From positions 186,001 through 250,000 of the forward strand of contig NZ_QJSP01000011.1 of the NCBI RefSeq assembly GCF_003217475.1: a stretch of 64,000 nt of DNA, given 5' to 3'. Positions 19,320-28,161 of this stretch are shown here, in pieces. How positions within the stretch are numbered: the stretch's first letter is position 1; each line of letters opens with the position of its first letter. The stretch comes from Williamsia limnetica. GTDB lineage: Bacteria; Actinomycetota; Actinomycetes; Mycobacteriales; Mycobacteriaceae. Made by a program: the position numbers and the translations under genes. The notes beneath the pieces are model-generated. The model was not told the DNA's origin. It made no database searches and worked only from the letters and a program-made list of their open reading frames with translations.

Positions 19320-20705
19320 CTAGAGATTGATCATGTGTCCGATGGCGCCGTGGAAGGTCTCCTGCATCGCCTCGGACAGGGTCGGATGGGTGTGGACGTT
19401 GCGGGCCAGTTCATTGGCCGTGAGGTCCCACTTCTGGGCCAGCGTCAGCTCGGGCAGCATCTCCGAGACGTTGTCGCCCACTAGGTGGCCGCCGATCAGC
19501 TCGTCGTGCTTCTTGTCGGTGATGAGCTTGACGAAGCCGGCGGGCTCGCCGAGACCCTGGGCCTTGCCGTTGGCGGTGAACGGGAAGGTGGTGACCTTCA
19601 CGTCGTAGCCCTCGTCCTTGGCCTGGTCCTCGGTGAGGCCGAACGAGGCGACCTGCGGCTGACAGAATGTGGCGCGCGGCATCATCCGGTAGTCGCCGAG
19701 CGGCATGGTCTCGACGCCGGCGATCGTTTCCGCCGCGACGACACCCTGGGCCTCGGCCACGTGCGCGAGTTGCAGCTTCGCGGTCACATCACCGATTGCG
19801 TAGATGCCCTCGACATTGGTGCGCATGTACTCATCGATGGCGATCGCACCGCGGTCGGTGAGTTCGACACCGGTCTTGTCCAGACCGAAGCCCTCGACGC
19901 GAGGAGCGAATCCGACCGACATGAGCACCTTGTCGACGGTGAGCTCACCCTCCTGGTCTTTGGCGTCCTTGTACTTGACGACGACCTGCGAGCCCTGGTC
20001 GTCGACCGACTGCACCTTGGTGGAGGTGAGCAGTTTGATCCCGAGCTTCTTGTACTGCTTCGCCAGTTCCTTCGAGGAGTCCTTGTCCTCGTTGGGCAGC
20101 ACGCGGTCGAGGAACTCGACGATCGTGACGTCGACGCCGTAGTTGGCGAGGACGTAGCCGAACTCCATGCCGATCGCGCCGGCACCGACGATGACGATCG
20201 AACCGGGGAGTTCACGGGTGAGGATCTGCGTTTCGTAGTCGACTACGTTCTCCGACAGCTTCACGCCCGGCAGCGACTTCACGGTGGAGCCGGTGTCGAT
20301 GATGACGTTGTCGAACGTGATCTCCCGGTCGCCGACCTCGATGGTCTTGGCGTCCTTGAACACGCCGTACCCGTCGATCTCGGTGATCTTGTTCTTGCGC
20401 ATCAGGAAGTGCACACCTTTGACGATCTGGTCCGAGACCTTCCGGCTGCGGTCGAACGCCGCGCCGAAGTCGAAGCTCACGTCCCCCGAGATGCCGAAGG
20501 TTTTCGCCTGATGGTTGAAGATGTGCGCGAGTTCGGCGTTGCGCAACAACGCCTTGGACGGGATGCAGCCCACGTTCAGGCACACACCACCCCAGTACTT
20601 CTCTTCGATTACTGCGGTTTTAGCTCCGAGTTGCGCCGACCGGATCGCGGCGACGTAACCTCCCGGACCTCCGCCAAGGACAACTGTGTCAAAGTGTTCA
20701 GCCAC
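19320..20705 (-). CDS. lpd: Dihydrolipoyl dehydrogenase
   Basis: A 461-residue flavoenzyme that re-oxidises dihydrolipoamide in the pyruvate and 2-oxoglutarate dehydrogenase complexes (E3); in mycobacteria the same enzyme also serves an antioxidant pathway. It has the FAD motif [13 protein letters not shown], the redox-active disulfide [13 protein letters not shown] (about residues 37-49), the NAD motif [11 protein letters not shown], and the C-terminal His-Glu pair in HTHPTLSE. Two GTGs are possible; the one at 20705 has AGGG eight bases upstream and gives [10 protein letters not shown], so it is chosen. It belongs to the same conserved region as ramB and aceA in mycobacteria. Confidence 0.95.
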   Translation of the reverse strand: MAEHFDTVVLGGGPGGYVAAIRSAQLGAKTAVIEEKYWGGVCLNVGCIPSKALLRNAELAHIFNHQAKTFGISGDVSFDFGAAFDRSRKVSDQIVKGVHFLMRKNKITEIDGYGVFKDAKTIEVGDREITFDNVIIDTGSTVKSLPGVKLSENVVDYETQILTRELPGSIVIVGAGAIGMEFGYVLANYGVDVTIVEFLDRVLPNEDKDSSKELAKQYKKLGIKLLTSTKVQSVDDQGSQVVVKYKDAKDQEGELTVDKVLMSVGFAPRVEGFGLDKTGVELTDRGAIAIDEYMRTNVEGIYAIGDVTAKLQLAHVAEAQGVVAAETIAGVETMPLGDYRMMPRATFCQPQVASFGLTEDQAKDEGYDVKVTTFPFTANGKAQGLGEPAGFVKLITDKKHDELIGGHLVGDNVSEMLPELTLAQKWDLTANELARNVHTHPTLSEAMQETFHGAIGHMINL

Positions 20706-21167
20706 GACGACCACCCTACGTCTCAGCAGTTCGTCGCGCTGACGGATACCCCTTTGTCGGGGCCCAGATCGCTGCAGGCGAACAAGTGCGGCCCGGTACC
20801 GCTCCGGTCGGTGGCTACCTCAGCCCGCGGGAATCCACAGCCAGCGGTCGGGCCGTGCCATCGACACGGCACTTTCTGACCCGGGATTCCAGAATTCGGA
20901 GGCGTCCGGGTCGGCCGGGAGCCCCGCGAAAGCCGGGCTGTCCTCGGTTTCGCACAGCCGCAGCTGTCGTGGACTCGGATGTGTCCGTGCATTCATGTGA
21001 ACGCCCCTAACGTCGCAGTCCCGACCGCTCCGTGTCACACATTCGTTTCTTCGAATGTGCACTCCACCGGTATTCGATACCCATTCGCGTCCGGATTGAA
21101 CCCTTGTCGACGTCCGGACTAGAACGTGTTCTTGTTCGGCGGCCCGATCAGCGATACCGTCGCGAAG
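20706..21167. other. Divergent intergenic region between lpd and the old-yellow enzyme gene
   Basis: No gene is supported in these 460 bases; open frames here lack start signals and family resemblance. Two near-copies of CGTCCGGA followed by a GAAC box lie at 21088-21101 and 21111-21125, 23 bases apart. TTGTTC (21132-21137) and TACCGT (21155-21160) with a 17-base spacer form a plausible -35/-10 pair that would place the transcription start on the GTG at 21168. Confidence 0.35.
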
Positions 21168-22346
21168 GTGCAGCCCACACCCTTTGCCCCAGCCGACCTC
21201 GGTCCGTTGCGCCTGCGCAACCGGCTCATCAAGTGCGCGACGTTCGAAGGCGCCACGCCCGACGCACTGGTCACCCCGCAGCTCATCGACTTCCACCGCG
21301 AGGTCGCCGCAGGCGGGGTCGCGATGTCCACGGTCGCCTACTGCGCGATCTCCCCGGAAGGCCGGACCGATCGCCACCAGATCTGGATGCGGCCCGAGGC
21401 GATCCCCGGTCTGATCGAACTCACCGACGCCATTCACTCAGAGGGCGCCCTCGCGGCGGCGCAACTCGGCCATGCCGGGCCGGTCGCCAACTCGATCTCC
21501 AACCAGGCCCGGGCGCTGGCCCCGTCGCGCATTCCCGCCCCGATGGGCATGGCTCTGTGCAAGAAGGTCGACACCGATGACATCGCGGTCATCCTCGCGA
21601 AGTTCCGGCGGGCCGCCCGGATCGCGGTGGACAGCGGGTTTGACGGTCTCGAGATACATTTCGGCCACAACTACCTCGCGAGCTGTTTCTTGAGCCCACT
21701 GCTCAATCGCCGCCACGACGCGTACGGCGGTTCACTGATCAACCGCGCACGCTTCTGCCGCGAGATCACCCAGGCCGTGCGCGACGAGGTCGGCCCCGAC
21801 ATCGGGGTCTGGGCGAAACTGAGCATGTACGACGGGTTCCCGGGCAGCTTCGGCGTCGACGAGGCCTGCGAGGTCGGGCGACTGTTCGAGTCGGACGGAT
21901 ACCTCGACGCGATCGAGCCGACGGCGGGCAGTTCCCTGCTCAACCCGATGTACCTGTTCCATGGCGACGCTCCGCGCAAGGAGTTCGCCGATGCCTTCCG
22001 TGGTGCCATGAAGTGGGGCCTCAAGGCCGTCGCACCGTTCTTCCTGAAGGAGTACGACTATCACCCGGCCTACCTGCTGCCCCTCTCGCGGCAACTGCGC
22101 GCCGCGGTGTCGATGCCGCTGATCCTGCTCGGCGGCATCACCGATCGGGCCTCGATGGACCTCGCGCTGGCCGAGGGCTTCGATTTCATGGCCATGGGAC
22201 GCGCGCTGCTGCGCGAACCCGATCTACCGCTGCGTATCGAGGCCGATCCGGCGACCGTGTCGCAGTGCACGCACTGCAACCTGTGCATGCCGACGATCTA
22301 CTCCCACACCCGCTGCCCGGTCAGGACCGGCGAGGTGGTGGCTTGA
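21168..22346 (+). CDS. NADH:flavin oxidoreductase (old yellow enzyme family)
   Basis: A 392-residue FMN barrel enzyme. Family marks are PFAPADLGPLRLRNR at the start, AQLGHAG, the catalytic histidine region EIHFGHNYLASCFLSPLLN, YGGS, and the FMN phosphate-binding GGITD and MGRALLREPDL. A cysteine set near the C-terminus (CTHCNLCMP...C) matches the iron-sulfur motif of the dienoyl-CoA reductase branch, but the extra NAD(P) domain of that branch is absent. The substrate is unknown. The GTG at 21168 is chosen as a leaderless start; an upstream GTG at 21126 is the alternative. Its 3' end overlaps the opposite-strand sigma pseudogene by 26 bases. Confidence 0.85.
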   Translation: MQPTPFAPADLGPLRLRNRLIKCATFEGATPDALVTPQLIDFHREVAAGGVAMSTVAYCAISPEGRTDRHQIWMRPEAIPGLIELTDAIHSEGALAAAQLGHAGPVANSISNQARALAPSRIPAPMGMALCKKVDTDDIAVILAKFRRAARIAVDSGFDGLEIHFGHNYLASCFLSPLLNRRHDAYGGSLINRARFCREITQAVRDEVGPDIGVWAKLSMYDGFPGSFGVDEACEVGRLFESDGYLDAIEPTAGSSLLNPMYLFHGDAPRKEFADAFRGAMKWGLKAVAPFFLKEYDYHPAYLLPLSRQLRAAVSMPLILLGGITDRASMDLALAEGFDFMAMGRALLREPDLPLRIEADPATVSQCTHCNLCMPTIYSHTRCPVRTGEVVA

Positions 22347-23518
22347 CCGCGGCCCCTCGTCGCGTCGCAAGGTGAGCACGCTCGGCCGGATCCGTGGTCA
22401 GCGAGATGGCCCTGTCGAATGCATCCTCAGCGTCCTCGCGTCTACCGAGACGACCCAGCAGATGTGCCCGCGCACTCCAGGCGGGCTGGAAGTGTCTCGT
22501 CTCGTCGGCCATACGGTCGAGTAGTTCGAGCCCTGCGGCCGGCCCGTCGATCTCAGCGGTGACCACGGCGAACGCCACCGCGCCGCCCAGACTCGGTGCC
22601 ACGGCGTCGAGGGTCCGATGGAGATCCCGCAACGTGTGCCAGTCGGTGGTTCCGGTGTCCCGACGTGCGACGTGCACGGCCTGCATCGCGGCCTCGAGCT
22701 GAAACCTGCCGAGGGCGCCGAGAGGATGCGCTCTGCGAAGAAGCGCGATGCCGCGGGCGATCAGGGCGTCGTCCCACAGCCCGACGTCCTGTTGCGGCAG
22801 TGGGACCAGCGCGCCTGTGACGTCGAATCTGGCCGGTAGACGCGCGTTCGACAGGCAGATCAGCGCAGCGAGGCCGAGCGCTTCGGCGTCGTCGGGTGCC
22901 ACGTCCACCAGTGTCTGCGCCAGGTACAGGGCTTCGGTCGTCAGCGAACCACGCACCTCGGTGCCGCCGCTGTGCCAGTCGATGGCGTGGGCTCCATACA
23001 CCGCTTCGAGGACGGCGGGCATCCGGGCGGGCAAGACCTCGCGGTCGGGTATCCGGAACGGGATCCGAGCGTCCTTGATCCGACGTTTGGCCCGGACCAA
23101 TCGGGCCGCAAGGGTTTTCGGGGGAATTGCGAACGCACGTCCGATCTGTTCGGCGGTGCACCCGAGCACGGTGTTCAGCATCAGCGGGGTGTGCACCGCC
23201 GGGTTGATCGCGGGATGCGCGCACACGAACATCAGAGCGAGGCGGCGGTCCGGGACCGCGTCGGGATCGATGTCGTCGAGGTGAGCACCGGCGTCGCGGT
23301 CGGGGTCGATCTCCACCGACGTCCGGTGCGACCCAGCCATCGGGATTGTCCGGCACCCCGTCGGCGGGCCATCGAGCCAGCGCGCGCTCGAATGCGTCCG
23401 AGAGCGCGTCCTCCGCGGCGGTGACGTCGCCGTCGGCCGCCGCGAGCAGTGCCAGCAGACGTCCGTACGAGGTGCGAGCGGCGTGCGCCGCCCGCACCTT
23501 CGCGTCGGTGTCGGTCAT
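22321..23518 (-). pseudogene. ECF sigma factor with C-terminal TPR-like extension (ECF42 type), frameshifted by a deletion
   Basis: Two frames together make one sigma factor. The first (23518 down to about 23345) reads MTDTDAKVRAAH...LAAAEDALSDAFERAL and ends at VPDNPDGW. The second continues from HRTSVEID through DPDAVPDRRLALMFVCAHPAI, the sigma region 4 segment LGCTAEQIGRAFAIP, and a long TPR-like tail. Relatives carry about 12-20 residues (LLTVARN...-like, end of region 2) between the two pieces; these are missing, so an out-of-frame deletion near 23344 is inferred. Region 2 DNA contacts are lost. The partner DGPF/YCII gene upstream is damaged too. Sequencing error is an alternative explanation for the shift but not for the missing residues. 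Confidence 0.75.
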
Positions 23519-23522
23519 CGGC

Positions 23523-23834
23523 TCAGCGCCAGGCACCGTCGATCAGCGAGATGGCGACCGGACGCACTTCGATCACGCCGTACTGCGCACCCGGGCACTT
23601 CTCCGCCCAGGCGAGCGCTGCATCGAGGTCAGGGACATCGATGACGAAGACACCGGCCAGGGCTTCCTTGGTGTCGGCGAACGGTCCGTCCTGGACCTGC
23701 ACGCTGCCGTTGCGCAACGTGATCGTGGTGCTCGAGGCCACCGGTTGCAAGATCTCACCGGCGACGAGGACACCTGCCGACTCCAGCGCCTTTCCGTAGA
23801 CGCCGAACGCCTCCTGCATCTGCGCAATGCAGTT
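23523..23834 (-). pseudogene. DGPF/YCII-family protein, 5'-truncated
   Basis: The frame encodes the C-terminal part of a YCII-related protein: MQEAFGVYGKALESAG, GEILQP, VQDGPFADTKEALAG (the DGPF motif) and GVIEVRPV. Family members begin with a beta-strand of the type MKYLLLIYG and about 20 more residues; none is present. The homology stops where the 65-bp palindromic element begins (23835). No ribosome binding site precedes the remaining ATGs. DGPF proteins sit beside ECF42 sigma factors; here the sigma stop-start spacing is five bases, so this was an operon. An unrecognised short form that is still translated cannot be excluded. Confidence 0.6.
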
Positions 23835-23899
23835 CCGATTTTGGTGGGTTCTGGCGACCATTCCCGCAGGTGGGGCTCGCCGAAACCCACCAAGATCGG
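23835..23899. repeat. 65-bp imperfect palindromic element, copy A
   Basis: Exactly 65 bases from CCGAT to ATCGG. The outer arms CCGATTTTGGTGGGTT and AACCCACCAAGATCGG pair with one G-T mismatch position; an inner GTTCTGGCG faces CTCGCCG. It shares length, termini, GTTCTGGCG at positions 14-22 and TCGCC at 43-47 with copies B (60699-60763) and C (62519-62583). It lies at the broken 5' end of the YCII remnant and 42 bases before the M43 protease start. Confidence 0.75.
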
Positions 23900-23941
23900 G
23901 GTCGCCGGGAACTGAAACAGTCTCTGGCGCGTCTGATCCAC

Positions 23942-24871
23942 ATGACGACCCTCGAACCACCCACCAGCCGCACGTGCGGGGCCATGGCCGAGCATCGCCG
24001 GCTGCTGACCGAATCGTCGCGGTACCGCCGTAGCCGGGCGGAACTGGAGAACACGACCAGGGATGTCCAACGACTGGAGCGCACCACCGACGAGATCCTC
24101 CGCATCCCGGTGGTGGTGCATGTTGTGGCCCGCACCGACGCGGAGAACATCTCCGACGATCAGGTGATCAGCCAGATCGAGGTCCTGAACAAGGACTACC
24201 GCGCGACCAACGCGGACCTGGCGGCCGTCCCCGACGTATTCTCCTCGCTCGTCGGTGACGCCAAGATCGAGTTCGTTCTGGCGACTGTCGACCCCGATGG
24301 CGACCCCACGTCAGGGATCACCCGCACATCCACCACCCAGAGCACGTTCGGCATCGACAACGCGATCAAGTTCGCCGACCGCGGCGGCGCTGATGCCTGG
24401 CCTGCCGACCGCTACCTCAACATGTGGGTGGGCCTGCTGCGCGGTGGGCTCCTCGGCTACGCCCAGTTTCCCGGCGGGCCTGCGGACACCGACGGTGTGG
24501 TGATCACCCACACCGCTTTCGGAACCACCGGAACCGCCACCGAACCGTTCAACCTCGGCCGCACCGCAACGCACGAGGTCGGCCACTACCTCAATCTGTT
24601 CCACATCTGGGGCGACGACGGGAGCGGCTGCGGGGGCACCGACGAGGTGTCCGACACCCCCAACCAGGGTTCGGAGAACACCGGCAAACCGACCTTCCCC
24701 AAGGTCAGCTGCAACAACGGCCCCGCAGGCGACCTGTTCATGGACTACATGGACTACGTCGACGACGACACGATGGTCATGTTCACCGCCGGACAGGTCA
24801 GCAGGATGCGCACCTGCCTCGAGACCGCCCGGTCATCACTGCGGGTGACCGCGACGACCGCGGCAGGGTGA
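23942..24871 (+). CDS. Pappalysin-type zinc metalloprotease (M43 family)
   Basis: A 309-residue metzincin. The zinc motif HEVGHYLNLFH lies at about residues 211-221 and the Met-turn is in DLFMDYMDY some 55 residues later. The segment before it (RIPVVVHVVARTD, ISDDQVISQIEVLNKDYRATN) is the usual M43B front. Relatives are secreted proteases such as cytophagalysin, but no signal peptide is visible here; the N-terminus is MTTLEPPTSRTCGAMAEHRR. It may act inside the cell or leave by an unknown route. A small gene and an M28 peptidase follow after seven and three bases, so the three form an operon. Confidence 0.85.
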   Translation: MTTLEPPTSRTCGAMAEHRRLLTESSRYRRSRAELENTTRDVQRLERTTDEILRIPVVVHVVARTDAENISDDQVISQIEVLNKDYRATNADLAAVPDVFSSLVGDAKIEFVLATVDPDGDPTSGITRTSTTQSTFGIDNAIKFADRGGADAWPADRYLNMWVGLLRGGLLGYAQFPGGPADTDGVVITHTAFGTTGTATEPFNLGRTATHEVGHYLNLFHIWGDDGSGCGGTDEVSDTPNQGSENTGKPTFPKVSCNNGPAGDLFMDYMDYVDDDTMVMFTAGQVSRMRTCLETARSSLRVTATTAAG

Positions 24872-24878
24872 GGCGATC

Positions 24879-25124
24879 ATGTCCGCACAGACCTGGTGGC
24901 ATTCGTTCGAAGAAGACCACGACGACGTCGCCGTCTACCGACCAGACGGCTTCGGCTTCCCACCGGCCAGGGGACGACGGGGACTCGAGGTAGGTCCCGA
25001 CGGAACTGTGGTGGAACTCGGGTTGGGCCGCGACGACACCCCGAGCCGCGTCGAATCGGATACTGCTGCAGCCCCTGAGGTACTGCACGTCGACGATGAC
25101 CGCCTCGAGATACGCCGGCGGTGA
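24879..25124 (+). CDS. Small conserved protein between two peptidase genes
   Basis: An 81-residue protein beginning WWHSFEEDHDDVAVYRPDGF and containing FPPARGRRGLEVGPDGTVVELG. This recalls a widespread family of short proteins with the patterns HSxEED, YRP, FPPSRGR and GFE, which have no agreed function and look like a small beta-barrel. It starts seven bases after the M43 stop and ends three bases before the M28 start, so it is translated with them. It might be an inhibitor or cofactor of one of the proteases; that is only inferred from position. Confidence 0.65.
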   Translation: MSAQTWWHSFEEDHDDVAVYRPDGFGFPPARGRRGLEVGPDGTVVELGLGRDDTPSRVESDTAAAPEVLHVDDDRLEIRRR

Positions 25125-25127
25125 CAC

Positions 25128-26063
25128 ATGACCGACCCGAGTACCGCAGAGCACGAGCTGACCTGCCGACGATCGTCGGCCGCCCGCCTGGGCCGGACCC
25201 CCGTCGAACATCACCCGAGGGTGCAGGGCGCCCGCGACCCTGGACTGGCCGAGCTCCTGGGATTGCTCTCCCGCGAACGCTATCGGCGGTTCCTGACAAC
25301 CATCGCCGCACCAGCCACGAGGCACTCGCTGAGCTCGGAGTTCGGTGAAGTGATGTCCTTCGCCGCAACAGACTTCGACGCCCTCGGCTATACCGTGACC
25401 CGCGTCCCGATCACCGTCGGGTCTGGACGGAGTGAGAATCTGCTCGCCCACCGCACCGGGACAGGCGCCGACCGCCGAAAACTCGTCGTGGCGACGGCGC
25501 ACCTCGATTCGGTGAACCAGGAAGGGCGGTCACTGCCGGCCCCGGGTGCCGACGACAACGCGAGCGGGTCGGCGGGCGTTCTCGAACTCGGGACCGTACT
25601 GGCCACTCGGAGTTGGCCGAACGACCTGCTGCTGATCCTCTTCGGCGGCGAAGAACAGGGCCTGCTCGGCAGCACCGAGTTCGTCGACGGCCTCGACAGC
25701 GAGACCCGTTCCCGCATCAGTGCGGTCATCAACATGGACATGATCGGACGGCAGAACACCCCGCGCCCCGGCGTCATGATCGAAGGCGGGCAGAGCTCTG
25801 GCAACCTGATCGCCGACCTCGTCGCCGCCGCGGGCACCTGGACCGAACTCGACGTCACCACCTCACTCGATCCTTTCGCGAGTGACCACGTCCCCTTCAT
25901 CGACGCAGAACTACCCGCGGTTCTCACCATCGAGGCGAATGACCGCGCCAACGTCTACGTCCACACCGCCGGAGACGTCCTGGACACCGTCGACCCGGTG
26001 TTGGCCGCCGAAATACTCACGATGAACCTCGCTGTGCTGGCAGACCATCTCCAGGCGCCCTGA
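25128..26063 (+). CDS. M28-family metallopeptidase (aminopeptidase)
   Basis: A 311-residue zinc aminopeptidase. All co-catalytic metal ligands are visible: H in VVATAHLDS, D in GADDNASG, the EE pair in FGGEEQG, D in INMDMIGR, and H in VYVHTAGD. Families of this type remove N-terminal residues from peptides. The N-terminal 70 residues are Arg-rich and not part of the fold; there is no signal peptide. It is the third gene of the M43 - small protein - M28 operon and would complete digestion of the endopeptidase products. Confidence 0.88.
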   Translation: MTDPSTAEHELTCRRSSAARLGRTPVEHHPRVQGARDPGLAELLGLLSRERYRRFLTTIAAPATRHSLSSEFGEVMSFAATDFDALGYTVTRVPITVGSGRSENLLAHRTGTGADRRKLVVATAHLDSVNQEGRSLPAPGADDNASGSAGVLELGTVLATRSWPNDLLLILFGGEEQGLLGSTEFVDGLDSETRSRISAVINMDMIGRQNTPRPGVMIEGGQSSGNLIADLVAAAGTWTELDVTTSLDPFASDHVPFIDAELPAVLTIEANDRANVYVHTAGDVLDTVDPVLAAEILTMNLAVLADHLQAP

Positions 26064-26100
26064 CACCCGACGGGTCGGTGGTTGCGGCAGACTGGTCGGC

Positions 26101-28134
26101 GTGATTGATTCCGATCCCTACCTCTGGCTCGAAGATGTGACCGGCGACAAAGCCCTGACCTGGGTCCGCGAACACAACCAGCCGACCATCGACACGTTGA
26201 CCACCTCGGACCGGTTCGCCGAACTACAGTCCGGCGCCCTCGAGGTTCTCGACACCGACGACCGGATCGCGTACGTCCGCCGCCGCGGCGAGCATCTCTA
26301 CAATTTCTGGCGCGATGCAACCAACCCACGTGGACTCTGGCGGCGCACCACACTCGAGCAGTACCGCACCGAGACCCCGGAATGGGACGTGCTGATCGAT
26401 CTCGACGCCGTCGCGTCCGACGAGGACGAGAACTGGGTGTGGAAAGGCGCCCTGGTGCTGCGCCCCGATCACCGTCGGGCTCTCATCCTGTTGTCACGGG
26501 GAGGTGCCGACGCGTCGATCGTCCGCGAGTTCGACATGCACTCGCGTACGTGGATCACCGCCGACAGCGGTGGTTTCACCCTGCCCGAGAACAAGTCCGA
26601 CATCGGTTGGATCGACGAGGACACCGTCTACGTCGGCACCGACTTCGGCGACCAACCCGATGGTGGCTCAGCACTGACCAACTCCGGTTACCCGCGCGTG
26701 GTCAAACGCTGGACCCGCGGTACGCCCCTGGAACAGGCTCCCGTGGTGTACACCGGCGCCGTCGAAGACGTGGCCGTGCAAGCGATGTACGACGACACGA
26801 TCGGATTCGAGCGTCACTTCCTGATCCGGTCGACAGACTTTTTCAACCAGGAATTCTACGAACTCGACGGCGACGCGATCACTCTCATCGATGTCCCCAG
26901 CGACGCGCACACGAGCGTCCACCGGAATTGGCTTCTGGTCTTCACCCGGTCGCCGTGGCAGCTCACCGAGAAGACCATCTATCCGACCGGCACTCTGCTC
27001 GTCTTCGACTACGACGCCTACAAGAGCGGCGCTCGCGATGCGACCGTGCTCTTCTCGCCGGATGCACATACGAGCCTGCAGAACTTCTCGTTCACGTCCG
27101 CACACCTGGTGCTGGTGACCCTGCGCGACGTACAGACCGAACTGAGGCTGCTCAGTGTCGAGGACTGGTCGATATCCGAGCTCACCGGTCTGCCCGAGCT
27201 GGCGACCATCGGGATCCTCGACACCGACCCTGACCACAGCGACGAACTGTTCCTCTCGGCGAGCAGCTTCACCACACCACCTAGCCTGCTCCATGGGTCG
27301 AGCACGGACGGCGTCGCGCCCATCAAAGCGTCACCCGCCCTCTTCGACACCGCGAACGTGACTGCGTCACAGCACTTCGCGACTTCCGATGACGGCACCA
27401 AGGTGCCGTACTTCGTGGTCAAACGCAGCGACGTGGACGCCGGACCGACCCTGCTCTACGGTTACGGCGGTTTCGAGAACTCGATGACACCCGCATACGG
27501 TGCCATCTCGGGACGCAGTTGGATCGAGCGCGGCGGAATCTATGTCATCGCGAACATCCGGGGCGGCGGAGAGTACGGGCCCACCTGGCACACCCAGGCA
27601 CAGCTCTCCGGACGACATCTCGTCTACGAGGATTTTGCTTGCGTTGCAAGAGATCTCGTCGAGCGCGGACTGACCACAGCCGAACAACTCGCCGCACAGG
27701 GTGGGTCGAACGGCGGGTTGCTCATGGGTGTGATGCTCACGAGTTACCCCGAGCTCTTCGGCGCACTGGTGTGCCAGGTCCCGCTGCTGGACATGAAGCG
27801 TTATCACCTGCTGCTCGCCGGAGCATCGTGGGTTGCCGAGTACGGGGACCCTGACGATCCGGAGCAGTGGGAGTTCATCTCCAAGTATTCGCCTTATCAA
27901 TTGCTTCGCAAAGATGCGACGTACCCCGAACTACTGATGACCACCTCGACCCGTGACGACCGCGTCCATCCGGGGCACGCTCGAAAGTTCGTGGCCCGTC
28001 TCGAGGAATACGGCCACACGGTGAGCTACTACGAGAACATCGAAGGCGGACACGGCGGTGCGGCCGACAACAAGCAGGCGGCGTTCAAGTCCGCGCTCGC
28101 CTACGAGTTCCTGTGGGAGAAGTTGAGCCGCTGA
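26101..28134 (+). CDS. Prolyl oligopeptidase family serine peptidase (S9)
   Basis: A 677-residue protein with an N-terminal beta-propeller (about residues 60-400) and a C-terminal alpha/beta hydrolase domain. The N-terminus DPYLWLEDV is typical of S9A. The catalytic serine is in QGGSNGGLLMG, the aspartate in STRDDRVHP, and the histidine in EGGHGGAAD. The enzyme cuts short peptides, usually after proline, in the cytoplasm. It follows the M28 gene by 37 bases on the same strand and may be part of the same peptide-digesting group. Confidence 0.92.
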   Translation: MIDSDPYLWLEDVTGDKALTWVREHNQPTIDTLTTSDRFAELQSGALEVLDTDDRIAYVRRRGEHLYNFWRDATNPRGLWRRTTLEQYRTETPEWDVLIDLDAVASDEDENWVWKGALVLRPDHRRALILLSRGGADASIVREFDMHSRTWITADSGGFTLPENKSDIGWIDEDTVYVGTDFGDQPDGGSALTNSGYPRVVKRWTRGTPLEQAPVVYTGAVEDVAVQAMYDDTIGFERHFLIRSTDFFNQEFYELDGDAITLIDVPSDAHTSVHRNWLLVFTRSPWQLTEKTIYPTGTLLVFDYDAYKSGARDATVLFSPDAHTSLQNFSFTSAHLVLVTLRDVQTELRLLSVEDWSISELTGLPELATIGILDTDPDHSDELFLSASSFTTPPSLLHGSSTDGVAPIKASPALFDTANVTASQHFATSDDGTKVPYFVVKRSDVDAGPTLLYGYGGFENSMTPAYGAISGRSWIERGGIYVIANIRGGGEYGPTWHTQAQLSGRHLVYEDFACVARDLVERGLTTAEQLAAQGGSNGGLLMGVMLTSYPELFGALVCQVPLLDMKRYHLLLAGASWVAEYGDPDDPEQWEFISKYSPYQLLRKDATYPELLMTTSTRDDRVHPGHARKFVARLEEYGHTVSYYENIEGGHGGAADNKQAAFKSALAYEFLWEKLSR

Positions 28135-28161
28135 CCCGGCCGGCGTGCGCGGGCGTCAGCG
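28129..28161. terminator. Weak inverted repeat between convergent genes
   Basis: CGCTGAC pairs with GTCAGCG and two further G-C pairs after a bulge. It overlaps the stop of the S9 gene and the end of the DUF2079 gene. Confidence 0.4.

Noticed and set aside
20723-20992. Minus-strand 89-codon frame between lpd and the old-yellow enzyme
   Set aside because: No ribosome site, no recognisable family, and codon use unlike its neighbours.
24276-24300. GTTCTGGCGACTGTCGACC as another copy of the 65-bp element
   Set aside because: It is inside the M43 protease gene, has no palindromic arms and matches only nine bases of the core.
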